From assembly GCF_001619585.1 (NCBI RefSeq), contig NZ_LQNT01000009.1, positions 682,001 to 746,000 on the forward strand: a stretch of DNA of 64,000 bases, read 5' to 3'. This DNA comes from Bhargavaea cecembensis. Its GTDB lineage: Bacteria > Bacillota > Bacilli > Bacillales_A > Planococcaceae. Positions 24,718-34,153 of this stretch are shown one piece after another. Under the pieces are notes generated by a model. The model saw nothing but the letters and a program-made list of their open reading frames with translations, had not been told where the DNA came from and searched no databases. Numbering within the stretch: the first letter of the stretch is position 1; the number at the start of each line of letters is the position of its first letter. A program made the translations under genes and the position numbers.

Positions 24718-26292
24718 ATGGCCATTCTGGAACTTGACCGGCTCACGGTTGCCTGTAATCGGGGTGATATCCTCTCCGGCCTGACATTCAGCATCGAGGA
24801 AGGAGAAACCGCCGTCATAATCGGTGAGAGCGGATCAGGCAAAAGCATGACCGCACGAGCCGTGCTCGGCATTCTGCCCGATGGAATGCAGGCATCAGGA
24901 GCTGTCCGTTTTCGCGGAGAATCAGTCTTTCATATGCCGGCATCGCGGCGTCGGTCCTATCTCGGCCGCGATGCCGGAATTGTTTTCCAGGATTCATCCG
25001 GGACGTTCAATCCGATCCGGACGATCGGGCAGCATTTCACCGAACTGTTTTCCGTCCATTTCGGCCTCAAAGGAAAAGAGGCACACAGGCGTGCTCTGTA
25101 CTGGATTGGCCGGGCAGGCATCACGGATCCGGCAAGGGTGGTCTCAGCTTTTCCGCACGAACTGTCTGGCGGAATGCGCCAACGGATCCAGATTGCGCTC
25201 GCAGCTTCACTGGAGCCTGAGCTGCTCATTGCAGATGAACCCACAACTGCGCTGGACCTGAACATTCAGGCAGCCATCCTCGGACTTCTGAAGGATTGGA
25301 AAAATGAAACTGGTGGCACGCTGCTCCTGATCACGCATGACCTCGGAGTGGCCAGAGAGATGGCGGACCGCATTCTCGTCATGGACAGCGGCAGGCTGGC
25401 GGAAGAAGGGCCTGCGCGCCAAATATTCACCGTCCCCCGCTCACGTGCGGCCATGCGGCTTGCGGATGACTGGCGGACGGTCGGATTAGCCCCGCCAGCC
25501 GAAAAACCGGGTACGCCACTCCCCCTGCTGGATGCATCCGGCCTGTCCATGTCCTACCGGACAGGCGGTCTGTTCAGAAAAAGAGAGGTTCAGGCACTGG
25601 ATAAGGTGTCTCTCTCCATTGGTTCTGGGGAAATTGTCGGGCTGATCGGTGAGAGCGGTGGCGGGAAAAGCACGCTTGCCAGGCTGTTGACCGGCATCGA
25701 ATCTCCACAGACCGGAACGATATCATGGCACGGTGCCAGCAATTTTCCAGAAGCAGTCCAATGGGTCCACCAGGATTCGGCCGCCTCTTTCAATCCTGGC
25801 TGGACGGCCGGTCGCCTGGTCGCAGAAGGACTGGAATATCGGGGAACCGGACGAACAGAACGGGAGCGGACGGCACGCCGTCTCTTATCAGAGGTTGGGC
25901 TCCCGCCCGAAGCCGCACATCAATATCCGGCCGAACTGTCCGGCGGCATGAACCAGCGGCTGGCACTGGCCAGGACCATCGCCGTCTCCGCTGAACTTGT
26001 TGTCCTCGACGAACCGTTTGCCAGCCTCGACATGAGCACCCAGGCTAAGATGATCCGCCTGCTCAGGTCACTCTGCGACCGGGAAGGCACTGCCTTCCTG
26101 TTCATCACCCATGATATCCGGGCCGCATTTGCGCTCTGCAGCAGAATTTATGTGATCCGGCAAGGGCGTATTGAGGACAGCGGATCACCTGAAGAACTGG
26201 CGGCATCCGAAAACTCCTACACGAAACGTCTACTCGAGCATGTACCGGGACGGGGAGTGGACTTGTGCAGCCATCAAGGAGGAGCACTATGA
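24718..26292 (+). CDS. Fused double ABC ATPase (DppD-DppF / NikD-NikE type)
   Basis: A 524-residue protein with two complete nucleotide-binding domains. Domain 1 (about 1-240): Walker A GESGSGKS near 39-46, signature LSGGMRQR, Walker B LLIADEPTTALD. Domain 2 (about 262-505): Walker A GESGGGKST near 311-319, signature LSGGMNQR, Walker B LVVLDEPFASLD. In most peptide/nickel systems these are two proteins; here one chain supplies both ATP sites. AAGGAG precedes the ATG. Cysteine motifs typical of the OppD/DppD C-terminal Fe-S region are not evident in domain 1. Confidence 0.88.
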   Translation: MAILELDRLTVACNRGDILSGLTFSIEEGETAVIIGESGSGKSMTARAVLGILPDGMQASGAVRFRGESVFHMPASRRRSYLGRDAGIVFQDSSGTFNPIRTIGQHFTELFSVHFGLKGKEAHRRALYWIGRAGITDPARVVSAFPHELSGGMRQRIQIALAASLEPELLIADEPTTALDLNIQAAILGLLKDWKNETGGTLLLITHDLGVAREMADRILVMDSGRLAEEGPARQIFTVPRSRAAMRLADDWRTVGLAPPAEKPGTPLPLLDASGLSMSYRTGGLFRKREVQALDKVSLSIGSGEIVGLIGESGGGKSTLARLLTGIESPQTGTISWHGASNFPEAVQWVHQDSAASFNPGWTAGRLVAEGLEYRGTGRTERERTARRLLSEVGLPPEAAHQYPAELSGGMNQRLALARTIAVSAELVVLDEPFASLDMSTQAKMIRLLRSLCDREGTAFLFITHDIRAAFALCSRIYVIRQGRIEDSGSPEELAASENSYTKRLLEHVPGRGVDLCSHQGGAL

Positions 26293-27866
26293 AGAAATAC
26301 AAAATATCGTTCATCACCATGGCAGCCGTCATCATCGCCGGCCTGGCAGGCGCATGCAGTGCGGAAACTGCCGATTATGCCGCAGGTGGCAAGAAGCAGC
26401 TCATTTACGGTATGGAAGCCGAAATCGACCGGGTGAATCCGGTCCTTGATGAAAGCCAGGAAATCGATGCCCTGCTGTTCCGTGGCCTGACTAAGCCCGA
26501 CGAACAAAACGAAGTGACCCCAGACCTCGCCGAGAGCTGGACAATCAGTGAAGACTTGCTCACCTATTCGTTCAAGCTGAGGGAAGATGCCGTCTGGCAG
26601 GACGGTGAACCGGTAACAGCCGATGATGTCGTCTTCACGCTTGATAAAATTCTGGACCCCAAGACCAACACCCCGATTACCGGGGAATTCCGCGAAATTG
26701 CGGATGTCCGGGCCGACGGCGATTATCAAGTCGAAATCAGGCTGCACCGCCCATATCCCCCGCTTCTCGACAAGCTGAAAGTCGGCATCGTGCCGGAACA
26801 TATTCTCGATGGAGAAAATCTTGCGGAATCGGACTTCAACCGTAACCCTGTCGGAAATGGGCCGTTCCGCATGAAGGAATGGAAAGGCGACGGTACAATC
26901 GTGCTTCAACGGAATGAACAGTACTACGGAAAAAAACCGAAGTTGGATGAAGTCGTGTTCAAACCGGTGCCGGATGCCAACACCCGCCTCGTACAACTGA
27001 AGGCAGGCGAGATTGACCTGGCCCGTCTCACCCCGTCCCAGGTGAAGGCAGTGAACAAATCGGACCCCGTCAAAGTTCATGAGATGGACACGGCCGATTA
27101 CCGCGCCATCATGTACAACTTTGACCATGAGATTTTCCGGGATCCGAAAGTCCGGCAGGCCATCAGCCTCGCTGTCGACCGTAAGGCAATGGTCGACGGG
27201 ATTCTCGCGGGTAAAGGCGAACCGGCTTTCGGGCCGCTTCAGAAGTCATGGGCAGCGAACCCTGATGCAGGCCGCACAGAAAGTCCGGATTCCGGTCGCG
27301 CAGCGGAGCTGCTCGCAGTGGCCGGATGGGAGAAAAACGGCGACGGCATTCTTGAGAAGAACGGGAAACTTCTGAGCTTCGAGCTCGTCGCCCCTGCCCA
27401 GGACACGGTCCGTGTCGCACTCGCCAATGTAGTCTCCCAGCAGCTCAAACCCCTGGGCATTATTGCCGAGCCGAAGCCGGTCGACCAGAACGCGGTTAAA
27501 TACGATGGTGAAGAAGCGCTCGTCATCGGCTGGGGAAGCGAGTTCGATCCCGACGACCATACGTACCGCCTGTTCCACAGCAGCGAAATCGGAGGCGGTC
27601 AATACAATTTCGGCAAGTACCGGAATGACGAGGTCGACCGCCTGCTGACCGAAGCCCGGACCGCAACGGTTCCGGATAAGCGGAAAGCGGCTTATGGCCG
27701 CTTCCAGGAAGTGCTGGCCGAAGACCCGCCTTATACCTTCCTTGTCTATCTGGACGCCTTGTACGGGGTGAATGAAAATGTCACCGGCATCAGTGACCGT
27801 ACGCTCGGCCACCACGGATTCGGCATCCTCTGGAACATTGAGGACTGGGATAAGCAGGCGGACTGA
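26289..27866 (+). CDS. Extracytoplasmic solute-binding lipoprotein, family 5
   Basis: A 525-residue binding protein for the upstream ABC transporter. Signal peptide with lipobox LAGAC; the Cys lies near residue 19. Seen: VNPVLDESQEIDALLFRGL, TPDLAESWTISEDLLTYSFKLR, VWQDGEPVTADDVVFT, NPVGNGPFRMKEW and VRQAISLAVDRKAMVDG, all typical of SBP_bac_5 proteins. The ligand cannot be read from sequence. Proximity to the urease operon suggests nickel complexes; peptide uptake is the alternative. The ATG overlaps the ATPase stop, and a strong terminator follows. Confidence 0.87.
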   Translation: MKKYKISFITMAAVIIAGLAGACSAETADYAAGGKKQLIYGMEAEIDRVNPVLDESQEIDALLFRGLTKPDEQNEVTPDLAESWTISEDLLTYSFKLREDAVWQDGEPVTADDVVFTLDKILDPKTNTPITGEFREIADVRADGDYQVEIRLHRPYPPLLDKLKVGIVPEHILDGENLAESDFNRNPVGNGPFRMKEWKGDGTIVLQRNEQYYGKKPKLDEVVFKPVPDANTRLVQLKAGEIDLARLTPSQVKAVNKSDPVKVHEMDTADYRAIMYNFDHEIFRDPKVRQAISLAVDRKAMVDGILAGKGEPAFGPLQKSWAANPDAGRTESPDSGRAAELLAVAGWEKNGDGILEKNGKLLSFELVAPAQDTVRVALANVVSQQLKPLGIIAEPKPVDQNAVKYDGEEALVIGWGSEFDPDDHTYRLFHSSEIGGGQYNFGKYRNDEVDRLLTEARTATVPDKRKAAYGRFQEVLAEDPPYTFLVYLDALYGVNENVTGISDRTLGHHGFGILWNIEDWDKQAD

Positions 27867-27938
27867 ACTTTGCCGTATTTGAGGCAGTTTGCCTTGGATA
27901 ACAAAGATCTGACGAAACCTGGATAGAGTGAAAAACGG

Positions 27939-27984
27939 AAAACGGCATGACCGATCGCCAAAAAGGCGATGGCCATGCCGTTTT
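27939..27984. terminator. Terminator after the ABC transporter operon
   Basis: Outer stem AAAACGGCATG/CATGCCGTTTT and inner stem ATCGCC/GGCGAT, followed by T-rich sequence on the plus strand. Confidence 0.85.
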
Positions 27985-28018
27985 ATTTATTTCTGCTGTA
28001 AATCCGTACTAGTGGCCT

Positions 28019-28513
28019 TCAGGCGTTGTCTCCGATTTCCGCTTGCGGTGTGCCGATTTCTTCATGCACGCGGTTTTCGAGTTCTTCCACATGCCCTTCT
28101 TCAAGCTTCTGATGGGGTTGCGGGTGGAACCACTGGATCTCCCCTTCATGAACCAGTCCCTTGAATTCTTCACCCTGCACCGTCAGGGCGAACTGGCGAC
28201 GCTCATGCGGGCGGTCCTCAAAGGCAGGCTTAACCTCGATTTTCTCAATGTCACCGGCGGTATGACCGGCTTTGCTCATCAGCCTATGAATGACAATTTC
28301 AATCTCTGTCGCGGTTTCCTCACCGATGAGCTGCTTTGGATGGGGATGCATCCACTGAATTTCTTCCTTGTGGAAATGACCCTTGTACTCGTCCCCTTCT
28401 ACCTTGAACGTGAACGCGAGACGTTCGTGCGGCCGGTCTTCAAACAGCGGCTCGACGGCGAATGTATCGACAACCTGTTCCTTTTGAGTTTTTCCCCGGT
28501 TATTCTCCTGCAT
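28019..28513 (-). CDS. Uncharacterised protein made of two His-rich repeats
   Basis: A 164-residue soluble protein without signal peptide. It consists of two tandem copies of a roughly 60-residue unit (about 19-80 and 92-150). Both copies share FEDRPHER, a beta-type stretch ending in YKG or FKG, then H-x-EIQW-(M/F)HP-x-PxQ, and a helix ending in VIHR or RVHEE. About six His per copy suggests metal binding, but this is inference. I recognise no named family. It lies between the nickel/peptide-type transporter and the urease operon and is convergent with the former. AAGGAGGAG precedes the ATG. The urease-operon terminator separates it from ureD. Confidence 0.75.
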   Translation of the reverse strand: MQENNRGKTQKEQVVDTFAVEPLFEDRPHERLAFTFKVEGDEYKGHFHKEEIQWMHPHPKQLIGEETATEIEIVIHRLMSKAGHTAGDIEKIEVKPAFEDRPHERRQFALTVQGEEFKGLVHEGEIQWFHPQPHQKLEEGHVEELENRVHEEIGTPQAEIGDNA

Positions 28514-28580
28514 GTCAGTCTCCTCCTTATGTTGGAGTTTCCCCCCACGATAACGAAATCAGCCCTCTTTTTCAACCCGC

Positions 28581-28613
28581 AAAAAAATCCGGAGCTGCAG
28601 AGGCTCCGGATTT
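28581..28613 (-). terminator. Terminator of the urease operon
   Basis: A perfect 11-nt stem AAATCCGGAGC/GCTCCGGATTT is followed on the minus strand by seven T, directly after ureD. Confidence 0.9.
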
Positions 28614-28620
28614 CATCAAC

Positions 28621-29451
28621 TTAATATTTTCTCAAGGAGGCAGGCGTCAGGCCAAGCCATTCTTCACTGATCCGTTTATGGCATGCATTCAGCATCTTCT
28701 CGATTTTTCCCGTAGAACGGGCCAGGATCCGGATGCTGAATCCCGGGACAGCCAACCGGGAAATCCCGAACTTCACTTGATCCCCCTCCGATGTTTCGGC
28801 AAGCAGGCCATGGAGGGCATCAACCAGGTTGTCGGTTGTCTGTTCACCGATGGCAATCATTGAACCAAGGTGTGTGTAACCTTCCATAAATCCGAGACCG
28901 CCGACACGCTGATCGGCCGGGGACAACCGGATATTGTCAAAGACCGCCGGTTCCCCGTCCACGTAAATCTCATTGATGAGCCTGACCGAATCAAAGGCGA
29001 ATTGTCCGCCATCCGGTGACCAGCCCGGGGTCAGAATATCCGTATAGAGGAATGTGGCTCCTCTTTCCATGCGGACGATGTTTTTCTGGCGGTATGTCGC
29101 GTTCTTGTACGCGATCAGCGGGTCGGGCAGATACTCAAGGTAGCTGCCTGACTTCAGTGACATCGTCGTCTCCTGATAAGCATGGTCTTTTGGCGTCTTA
29201 TAGACTTTCGTTGCGCCCTGTGTCGTCAGTGTGACTTGTGCGCCGGGTTCCGCTGTGATTTCCATGCGGTAACGGTCTCCGTCCAGATAACCCCCGCCCG
29301 GATTCAGGAGGTAGTAACAGACCTTGCCGGAGTCATCATGATAGATCGGGCGCATTACTTTGAAAGCACCCTGGAAATAGACGTTCCGGGCAACTGTCTT
29401 GCCCGCGCGGTCCTCGAGGGAGAGAATCAGCTCCCCCGTCCATTTCGTCAT
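28621..29451 (-). CDS. ureD: Urease accessory protein UreD (UreH)
   Basis: UreD is the scaffold that binds apo-urease and, with UreF and UreG, delivers nickel. About 276 residues, usual size. Seen: LNPGGGYLDGDRY near 49-61, TTQGATKVYKT near 75-85, and LEYLPDPLIAYKNATYRQ near 103-120, all hallmarks of the family. The ATG at 29451 has AAGGA upstream; a TTG two codons earlier would overlap the ureG stop. It is the last gene of the ureABCEFGD operon. Confidence 0.93.
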   Translation of the reverse strand: MTKWTGELILSLEDRAGKTVARNVYFQGAFKVMRPIYHDDSGKVCYYLLNPGGGYLDGDRYRMEITAEPGAQVTLTTQGATKVYKTPKDHAYQETTMSLKSGSYLEYLPDPLIAYKNATYRQKNIVRMERGATFLYTDILTPGWSPDGGQFAFDSVRLINEIYVDGEPAVFDNIRLSPADQRVGGLGFMEGYTHLGSMIAIGEQTTDNLVDALHGLLAETSEGDQVKFGISRLAVPGFSIRILARSTGKIEKMLNACHKRISEEWLGLTPASLRKY

Positions 29452-29453
29452 GG

Positions 29454-30065
29454 TCAAGCCAATCCTTTAAGAAGGACCTGCTTGTTGATCCAGTCGATCA
29501 CTTGATCAAGTCCCTCTTCAGTTTTCAGGTTTGTAAAAACGAATGGCTTGTCTCCGCGGAATTTCTTCGTATCCTCCGCCATAACCTCCAGGCTTGCCCC
29601 GACATGAGGCGCAAGGTCTGTTTTGTTGATGATGAACAAGTCGGACTTGATCATTCCCTGCCCGCCCTTGCGCGGAATTTTTTCCCCCTGGGCCACATCT
29701 ATGATGTAGATCGAGAAGTCCACGAGCTCCGGGCTGAAAGTGGCAGCTAGATTATCACCGCCGCTTTCGACAAAGATCAGCTCGACATCAGGGTGGCGTG
29801 ACACGAGTTCATCGATTGCGGCAAAGTTCATGGAGGCGTCTTCACGGATAGCGGTGTGCGGGCACCCGCCCGTTTCCACACCGATGATCCGGTCATCCTC
29901 AAGTACACCGTGTGCAATAAGGAATTTGGCATCTTCCTTCGTATAGATGTCATTCGTTACAACAGCCATATCGACGTCGTCTTTCATGTGGCGCGTCAGC
30001 TTTTCGACGAGCATGGTTTTTCCCGCGCCTACCGGGCCGCCTATTCCAATTTTAATGGGTTCCAT
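29454..30065 (-). CDS. ureG: Urease accessory GTPase UreG
   Basis: UreG is a SIMIBI GTPase that powers nickel insertion into urease. 203 residues from the ATG at 30065. Seen: P-loop [17 protein letters not shown] near 7-23, [11 protein letters not shown], the metal-binding [15 protein letters not shown] (CPH motif) near 65-79, and the guanine-specificity motif [10 protein letters not shown]. The region upstream of 30065 is open but lacks homology, and AAGGAA supports this start. The segment between it and ureF holds a short GC hairpin. Confidence 0.94.
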   Translation of the reverse strand: MEPIKIGIGGPVGAGKTMLVEKLTRHMKDDVDMAVVTNDIYTKEDAKFLIAHGVLEDDRIIGVETGGCPHTAIREDASMNFAAIDELVSRHPDVELIFVESGGDNLAATFSPELVDFSIYIIDVAQGEKIPRKGGQGMIKSDLFIINKTDLAPHVGASLEVMAEDTKKFRGDKPFVFTNLKTEEGLDQVIDWINKQVLLKGLA

Positions 30066-30109
30066 CTGACCAGTTCCTTTCTGTTTATTACTCTCTAAAT
30101 TAAGGGTAC

Positions 30110-30127
30110 AGCTGCCCTCGGGCAGCT
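30110..30127 (-). other. Intercistronic hairpin between ureF and ureG
   Basis: AGCTGCCC and GGGCAGCT pair around a tight CTCG-type loop in the 79-nt gap. No T-tract follows, so an RNA-stability or processing role is more likely than termination. Confidence 0.4.
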
Positions 30128-30144
30128 TGGGGTACGCCTGTCTA

Positions 30145-30831
30145 TCAGGACATGAAAATCCGGACGTTGACCCGCTCATGCTGCATCTGCGACAGTTCAA
30201 GTCCCGGTGCGACAAGACCGAAATCCTCGTCAGGCAGTGTGAGGGCCTTTTCCGCTGTCTGGCGGAGCAGCGGCCGGATACGATTGAGGAGCATCTGGCC
30301 GGCCGTCTGCCCCAGCGGTATTGCCCTTACGGCATTCTGGATCAGTCCCGAAACGGTGCCGTAGAAATGATACAGAACAGCTTCTTCGCGGCTGCACCCG
30401 AGTCCGTGGGCCGTGATGGCGAAAACAATGGCCGGATGCGGGACTGTCCGCTTTTCCTTTACCAGCCGGCCGTAGTCAGTCAGGAAGGGGAAATCATACA
30501 ACCGGCTGAACAGTTTCAGCATGCCTTCCCCGATCATCCGGGTTCCCTGCCGCGTCTCCCTCGGAAGGTTCTGGACGTGAAGCTTGGCGCCGATTGCAGA
30601 GACCGCATCCAGATCACCGGCTTCCAGCGCATCATAAACCATCCGGCAGGCGATTCCGTCCGTATAAGCGAGCTGCTCTTCCAGGTAGCAGGACAGCCAT
30701 TCCTCAAACGATTCACTGTCGGTTACGGTGTTGTCCTGGATATAGGTCTCCAGCCCAAACGAGTGACTGAACGATCCCGTCGGCAAGTTCGAGTCACAGA
30801 GCTGGAAGAGGGCCAGCAGCCGTTCAGTCAT
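30145..30831 (-). CDS. ureF: Urease accessory protein UreF
   Basis: UreF binds UreD-urease and controls the UreG GTPase. 228 residues, all-helical. Seen: [24 protein letters not shown] near 4-27, the family signature, and [12 protein letters not shown] plus [14 protein letters not shown] in the middle. It overlaps the ureE stop by 8 nt, so the two are coupled. Confidence 0.93.
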   Translation of the reverse strand: MTERLLALFQLCDSNLPTGSFSHSFGLETYIQDNTVTDSESFEEWLSCYLEEQLAYTDGIACRMVYDALEAGDLDAVSAIGAKLHVQNLPRETRQGTRMIGEGMLKLFSRLYDFPFLTDYGRLVKEKRTVPHPAIVFAITAHGLGCSREEAVLYHFYGTVSGLIQNAVRAIPLGQTAGQMLLNRIRPLLRQTAEKALTLPDEDFGLVAPGLELSQMQHERVNVRIFMS

Positions 30832-31279
30832 GGCTGTGCCCGATATGCCGGAAAGCTTCTTTTACTTTCCTGTCCTCTCGCACATATGGAATGCCCAGCT
30901 CTTTCAGAAGATCCTCAACGAGATAATCGTATTGAACGAGCATCTCATCCCCTTCGAATTGCGCGGGAAGATGCCGGTTGCCCAGCTGGTGCGCAATCGT
31001 CCCCATCTCCTGGATCGAGCGCGGGCGGATCACCAGCAGATCATCTGTCATGACATCGACGATAATCATATTGCGTTCATCCATATACAGGACATCGCCC
31101 GCCCGGAGGTCACGCGGCTCCTTCAGGCGGATTCCGATTTCTGTCCCGTGATCGGTTGTGACCCGCTGGATGCGCTTGACAAGTGCATCGCTTTCGAGGA
31201 GGATCTTCTCCTTATGGCGGTTACCAATCTCAACCGGATCCATTTCACCAAGATTGCCCAAGATCCGTTCAACAATCAT
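30824..31279 (-). CDS. ureE: Urease accessory metallochaperone UreE
   Basis: UreE carries nickel to the UreDFG complex. 151 residues. Seen: the N-terminal peptide-binding domain and the C-terminal [24 protein letters not shown], whose GNRH His is the conserved nickel ligand. The C-terminus is FRHIGHSHD, a short His-containing tail rather than the long poly-His tail of some UreE proteins. Located 11 nt after ureC. Confidence 0.93.
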   Translation of the reverse strand: MIVERILGNLGEMDPVEIGNRHKEKILLESDALVKRIQRVTTDHGTEIGIRLKEPRDLRAGDVLYMDERNMIIVDVMTDDLLVIRPRSIQEMGTIAHQLGNRHLPAQFEGDEMLVQYDYLVEDLLKELGIPYVREDRKVKEAFRHIGHSHD

Positions 31280-31290
31280 GTCTATTCACC

Positions 31291-33003
31291 TCAGAATAAG
31301 AAATATCGTTGCCCCATCGGTACTCGCTCAACCGGTTCGCATGTCAGATGCTCTCCGTTTACATGAACCTCATAGGTTTGAGGGTCGACTTCGATTTCCG
31401 GTGTTTCAGCATTTAGCTTCATGTCCTTTTTCGTGAGGGTGCGGATGCCGCCTACCGGAAGAACCCGCTTCTGCAACCCCAGTTTCTCATGTACACCGTC
31501 TTCATAGGCGGCCTTCGAGATAAACGTTATTGAGCTTTCATGCAACGCTTTTCCGTACTGGGCATACATCGGCCGCATGATATACGGCTGCGGGGTAGGG
31601 ATCGAAGCGTTCGCATCTCCCATCAGACCGCTCACAGCAAGACCCGTCTTCAGAACCATCTCCGGTTTTACCCCAAAGAAAGCCGGATCCCATAGGACAA
31701 GATCCGCAATTTTGCCGACCTCGACAGACCCTACATACTCTGAAATACCGTGGGTGATCGCCGGGTTGATCGTGTATTTCGCAATATAGCGTTTGGCACG
31801 GTTGTTATCGGCGTATTCGGAATCCCCCTTCAGGAGTCCCCGCTGCATCTTCATCTTGTCCGCAACCTGCCATGTACGGATCGCCACCTCTCCGACACGG
31901 CCCATCGCCTGGGAATCCGAGCTCACCATACTGAAGACGCCCATGTCCTGGAGTATATCCTCCGCGGCAATCGTTTCCCGGCGGATCCGGGAGTCCGCAA
32001 ATGCGATATCCTCCGGCACGGACGGGTTCAGGTGATGGCAGACCATGACCATGTCCAGATGTTCGTCAATCGTATTGACCGTATACGGAAGCGTCGGGTT
32101 AGTGGATGAAGGAAGGATATTCATATAGCCGGCCGACTTAATCAAGTCCGGCGCGTGTCCCCCTCCTGCCCCTTCAGTGTGGTACATGTGGAGGACCCGG
32201 TCCCGGACAGCCGCCATCGTCTCTTCCATAAATCCACTTTCGTTCAGGGTATCGGCATGCAGCGCCACCTGGACGTCATACTCGTCCGCCACCGACAGCG
32301 CCATGTCCAGTGAGGAGCCAGTTGCCCCCCAGTCTTCGTGCACCTTCAGGCCGATGACACCCGCCCGCACTTGCTCGGCAAGCGGCTCTTTCGCTGCGGC
32401 ATGCCCCTTTCCGGTAAAGCCGACGTTAATCGGAAGCCCTTCTGCCGCCATCAGCATTCGGTGAATATTCCATTCACCCGGTGTGACCGTGGTTGCCTTG
32501 GATCCCGTTGCAGGACCTGTCCCCCCGCCGATCAGTGTCGTGGTACCGGAAGAGAGGGCAACCTGCACTTGTCTCGGATTCATAAAGTGGACGTGAGTGT
32601 CGATCGCCCCGGCCGTCACGATACGCCCCTCACCCGCGATGATTTCCGTGGATGCACCAATGATAATGTCAACGTTATCCATGACGAGCGGGTTTCCGGC
32701 CTTTCCGATACCCGCGATGCGGCCGTCCTTGATGGCGATGTCCGCTTTCACGATGCCCGTATAGTCCAGGATGATGGCATTCGTAATCACGACATCGGCG
32801 GCGCCGTCAGCCCTTGTTGCGAGCGGGTGCTGGCCCATCCCGTCACGGATAACCTTGCCGCCGCCAAATACCACCTCATCGCCGTATGATGTATAGTCCT
32901 TCTCAATCCGGATAAACAAATTCGTATCAGCTAGGCGGATGGAATCTCCCGTAGTCGGGCCAAACATTTCCGCGTACTGTTTTCTTGTCATTCGGAACGT
33001 CAT
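31291..33003 (-). CDS. ureC: Urease alpha subunit
   Basis: UreC holds the di-nickel centre that hydrolyses urea to ammonia and carbamate. 570 residues, full length. Seen: [12 protein letters not shown] (two Ni-binding His), [12 protein letters not shown] (carbamylated Lys that bridges the nickels), [12 protein letters not shown] (Ni His), and [28 protein letters not shown] (catalytic flap His), [12 protein letters not shown] with the Asp Ni ligand. All catalytic residues appear intact. The start overlaps the ureB stop by four bases. Confidence 0.97.
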   Translation of the reverse strand: MTFRMTRKQYAEMFGPTTGDSIRLADTNLFIRIEKDYTSYGDEVVFGGGKVIRDGMGQHPLATRADGAADVVITNAIILDYTGIVKADIAIKDGRIAGIGKAGNPLVMDNVDIIIGASTEIIAGEGRIVTAGAIDTHVHFMNPRQVQVALSSGTTTLIGGGTGPATGSKATTVTPGEWNIHRMLMAAEGLPINVGFTGKGHAAAKEPLAEQVRAGVIGLKVHEDWGATGSSLDMALSVADEYDVQVALHADTLNESGFMEETMAAVRDRVLHMYHTEGAGGGHAPDLIKSAGYMNILPSSTNPTLPYTVNTIDEHLDMVMVCHHLNPSVPEDIAFADSRIRRETIAAEDILQDMGVFSMVSSDSQAMGRVGEVAIRTWQVADKMKMQRGLLKGDSEYADNNRAKRYIAKYTINPAITHGISEYVGSVEVGKIADLVLWDPAFFGVKPEMVLKTGLAVSGLMGDANASIPTPQPYIMRPMYAQYGKALHESSITFISKAAYEDGVHEKLGLQKRVLPVGGIRTLTKKDMKLNAETPEIEVDPQTYEVHVNGEHLTCEPVERVPMGQRYFLF

Positions 33004-33323
33004 GATTCTGCCTCCCCATCAAGCGGGCCGTCTACTTCATTATGGAATCCATAGACGCGTCGCTCACCCGCAAAGTCAATCAGTTCAATCTCCTTCTCAT
33101 CACCCGGCTCAAAGCGTACGGCGGCACCCGCCGGCACATTCAGCCGTTTCCCGTAAGCCCGCTTCCGGTCGAATTTCATCGCAGGATTCACTTCATAGAA
33201 ATGATAATGCGAACCAACCTGTACGGGCCGGTCTCCCGTGTTTGTCACGGTGATGGTCATGATCTCCCTTCCCTCGTTACAGATGATGTCTCCTTCTTGA
33301 AGAACGTATTGTCCAGGATGCAT
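33000..33323 (-). CDS. ureB: Urease beta subunit
   Basis: UreB is a structural subunit of the (UreABC)3 urease core. 107 residues. Seen: [31 protein letters not shown] near 13-43 and [22 protein letters not shown]. It is a separate gene, as in most bacteria, and sits 22 nt after ureA. Confidence 0.96.
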   Translation of the reverse strand: MHPGQYVLQEGDIICNEGREIMTITVTNTGDRPVQVGSHYHFYEVNPAMKFDRKRAYGKRLNVPAGAAVRFEPGDEKEIELIDFAGERRVYGFHNEVDGPLDGEAES

Positions 33324-33345
33324 GATCAGTTTCCTCCTGTCTTGA

Positions 33346-33648
33346 TTATCGGATCGGGTTGTGGACAGTGACGAGCTTTGTCCCGTCCGGGAAAGTTGCT
33401 TCCACCTGGATGTCCGGAATCATCTCCGGCACGCCCTCCATGACATCCTCGCGGGAGAGGATATTCGCTCCATACTCCATCAGCTCGGCAACACTCTTTC
33501 CGTCACGAGCCCCCTCCAGCACCTCGTAGGTGATCAGCGAAACCGCTTCAGGATGGTTCAGCTTCAGTCCGCGATCTTTCCTGCGGCGGGCCAGATCGGC
33601 CGCCACAACGATTAATAGCTTATCCACTTCACGGGGCAGCAAATGCAT
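33346..33648 (-). CDS. ureA: Urease gamma subunit
   Basis: UreA is the small urease subunit. 100 residues. Seen: [13 protein letters not shown] at the N-terminus, [12 protein letters not shown]-type region near 29-39 and the C-terminal [14 protein letters not shown]. It is the first gene of the urease operon. AAAGGAGGGAATAGG precedes the ATG, giving a strong ribosome site. Confidence 0.96.
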   Translation of the reverse strand: MHLLPREVDKLLIVVAADLARRRKDRGLKLNHPEAVSLITYEVLEGARDGKSVAELMEYGANILSREDVMEGVPEMIPDIQVEATFPDGTKLVTVHNPIR

Positions 33649-34114
33649 CTCCTATTCCCTCCTTTACTCATTCCGTCCGAACTAAAAAAAGCCCGCAACG
33701 AGACTTTTTTAAGGGTTCTGAATATTTCGCCCGAATCTTCTTCAGCTTTCCCTTCGGAGCCGGACAGTAAACTACTTTCTAAACTATATTAGCAAAATCA
33801 ATTCAGGAAGTAAATTTGGACACATTGGCCTTTAGCTGCTTTCTCAAACCCCTTTGAATTAGGTTTTTTCCATATAAAGACCAAACAAAAAATGAGGCAA
33901 CTTATTATTATACTAATAGTAAAAACAAAGTTAAAGAACATACGTAACGCTACCCGATTTCATTGTTTTACGCTGTTGCAGACGTTCGTTTTTTAATAAG
34001 GAAGCTCTTCAAGCTGACCAGCTAAGTAAATTGGGGTTCCCGGAAGGATAAAGGCGGGCACCATAGCCGGGAGAAATGGTGAAACGTTGACAAAGAAATG
34101 CTCCACTTCAAATT
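33649..34114. other. Long intergenic region upstream of ureA
   Basis: About 465 nt with no credible gene. It contains the ureA ribosome site and leader, a weak A/T-stem hairpin near 33685-33710, the ureA promoter at 33786-33814, and an AT-rich stretch (33840-33960). At 34070-34114 it contains sequence closely resembling the stop and 3' flank of hisIE. Nothing else was recognised. Confidence 0.6.
33786..33814 (-). promoter_or_regulatory. Probable promoter of the urease operon
   Basis: On the minus strand TTTACT (33814-33809) and TAATAT (33791-33786) are 17 nt apart, with a TG extension before the -10 (TGCTAATAT). The leader to ureA would be about 130 nt. Confidence 0.55.
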
Positions 34115-34144
34115 AAAAAAGGACCGGCAGCCGCCGGTCCTTTT
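34115..34144 (-). terminator. Terminator of the acyl-CoA synthetase gene
   Basis: Stem AAAAGGACCGGC / GCCGGTCCTTTT, with further A/T tracts on both sides. Nearly identical to the his operon terminator at 22821-22848. Confidence 0.85.
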
Positions 34145-34153
34145 CATCATTCA

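Noticed and set aside
33685-33710. Transcription attenuator in the ureA leader
   Set aside because: The possible stem is almost only A/T with a large loop, too weak to claim as a terminator.
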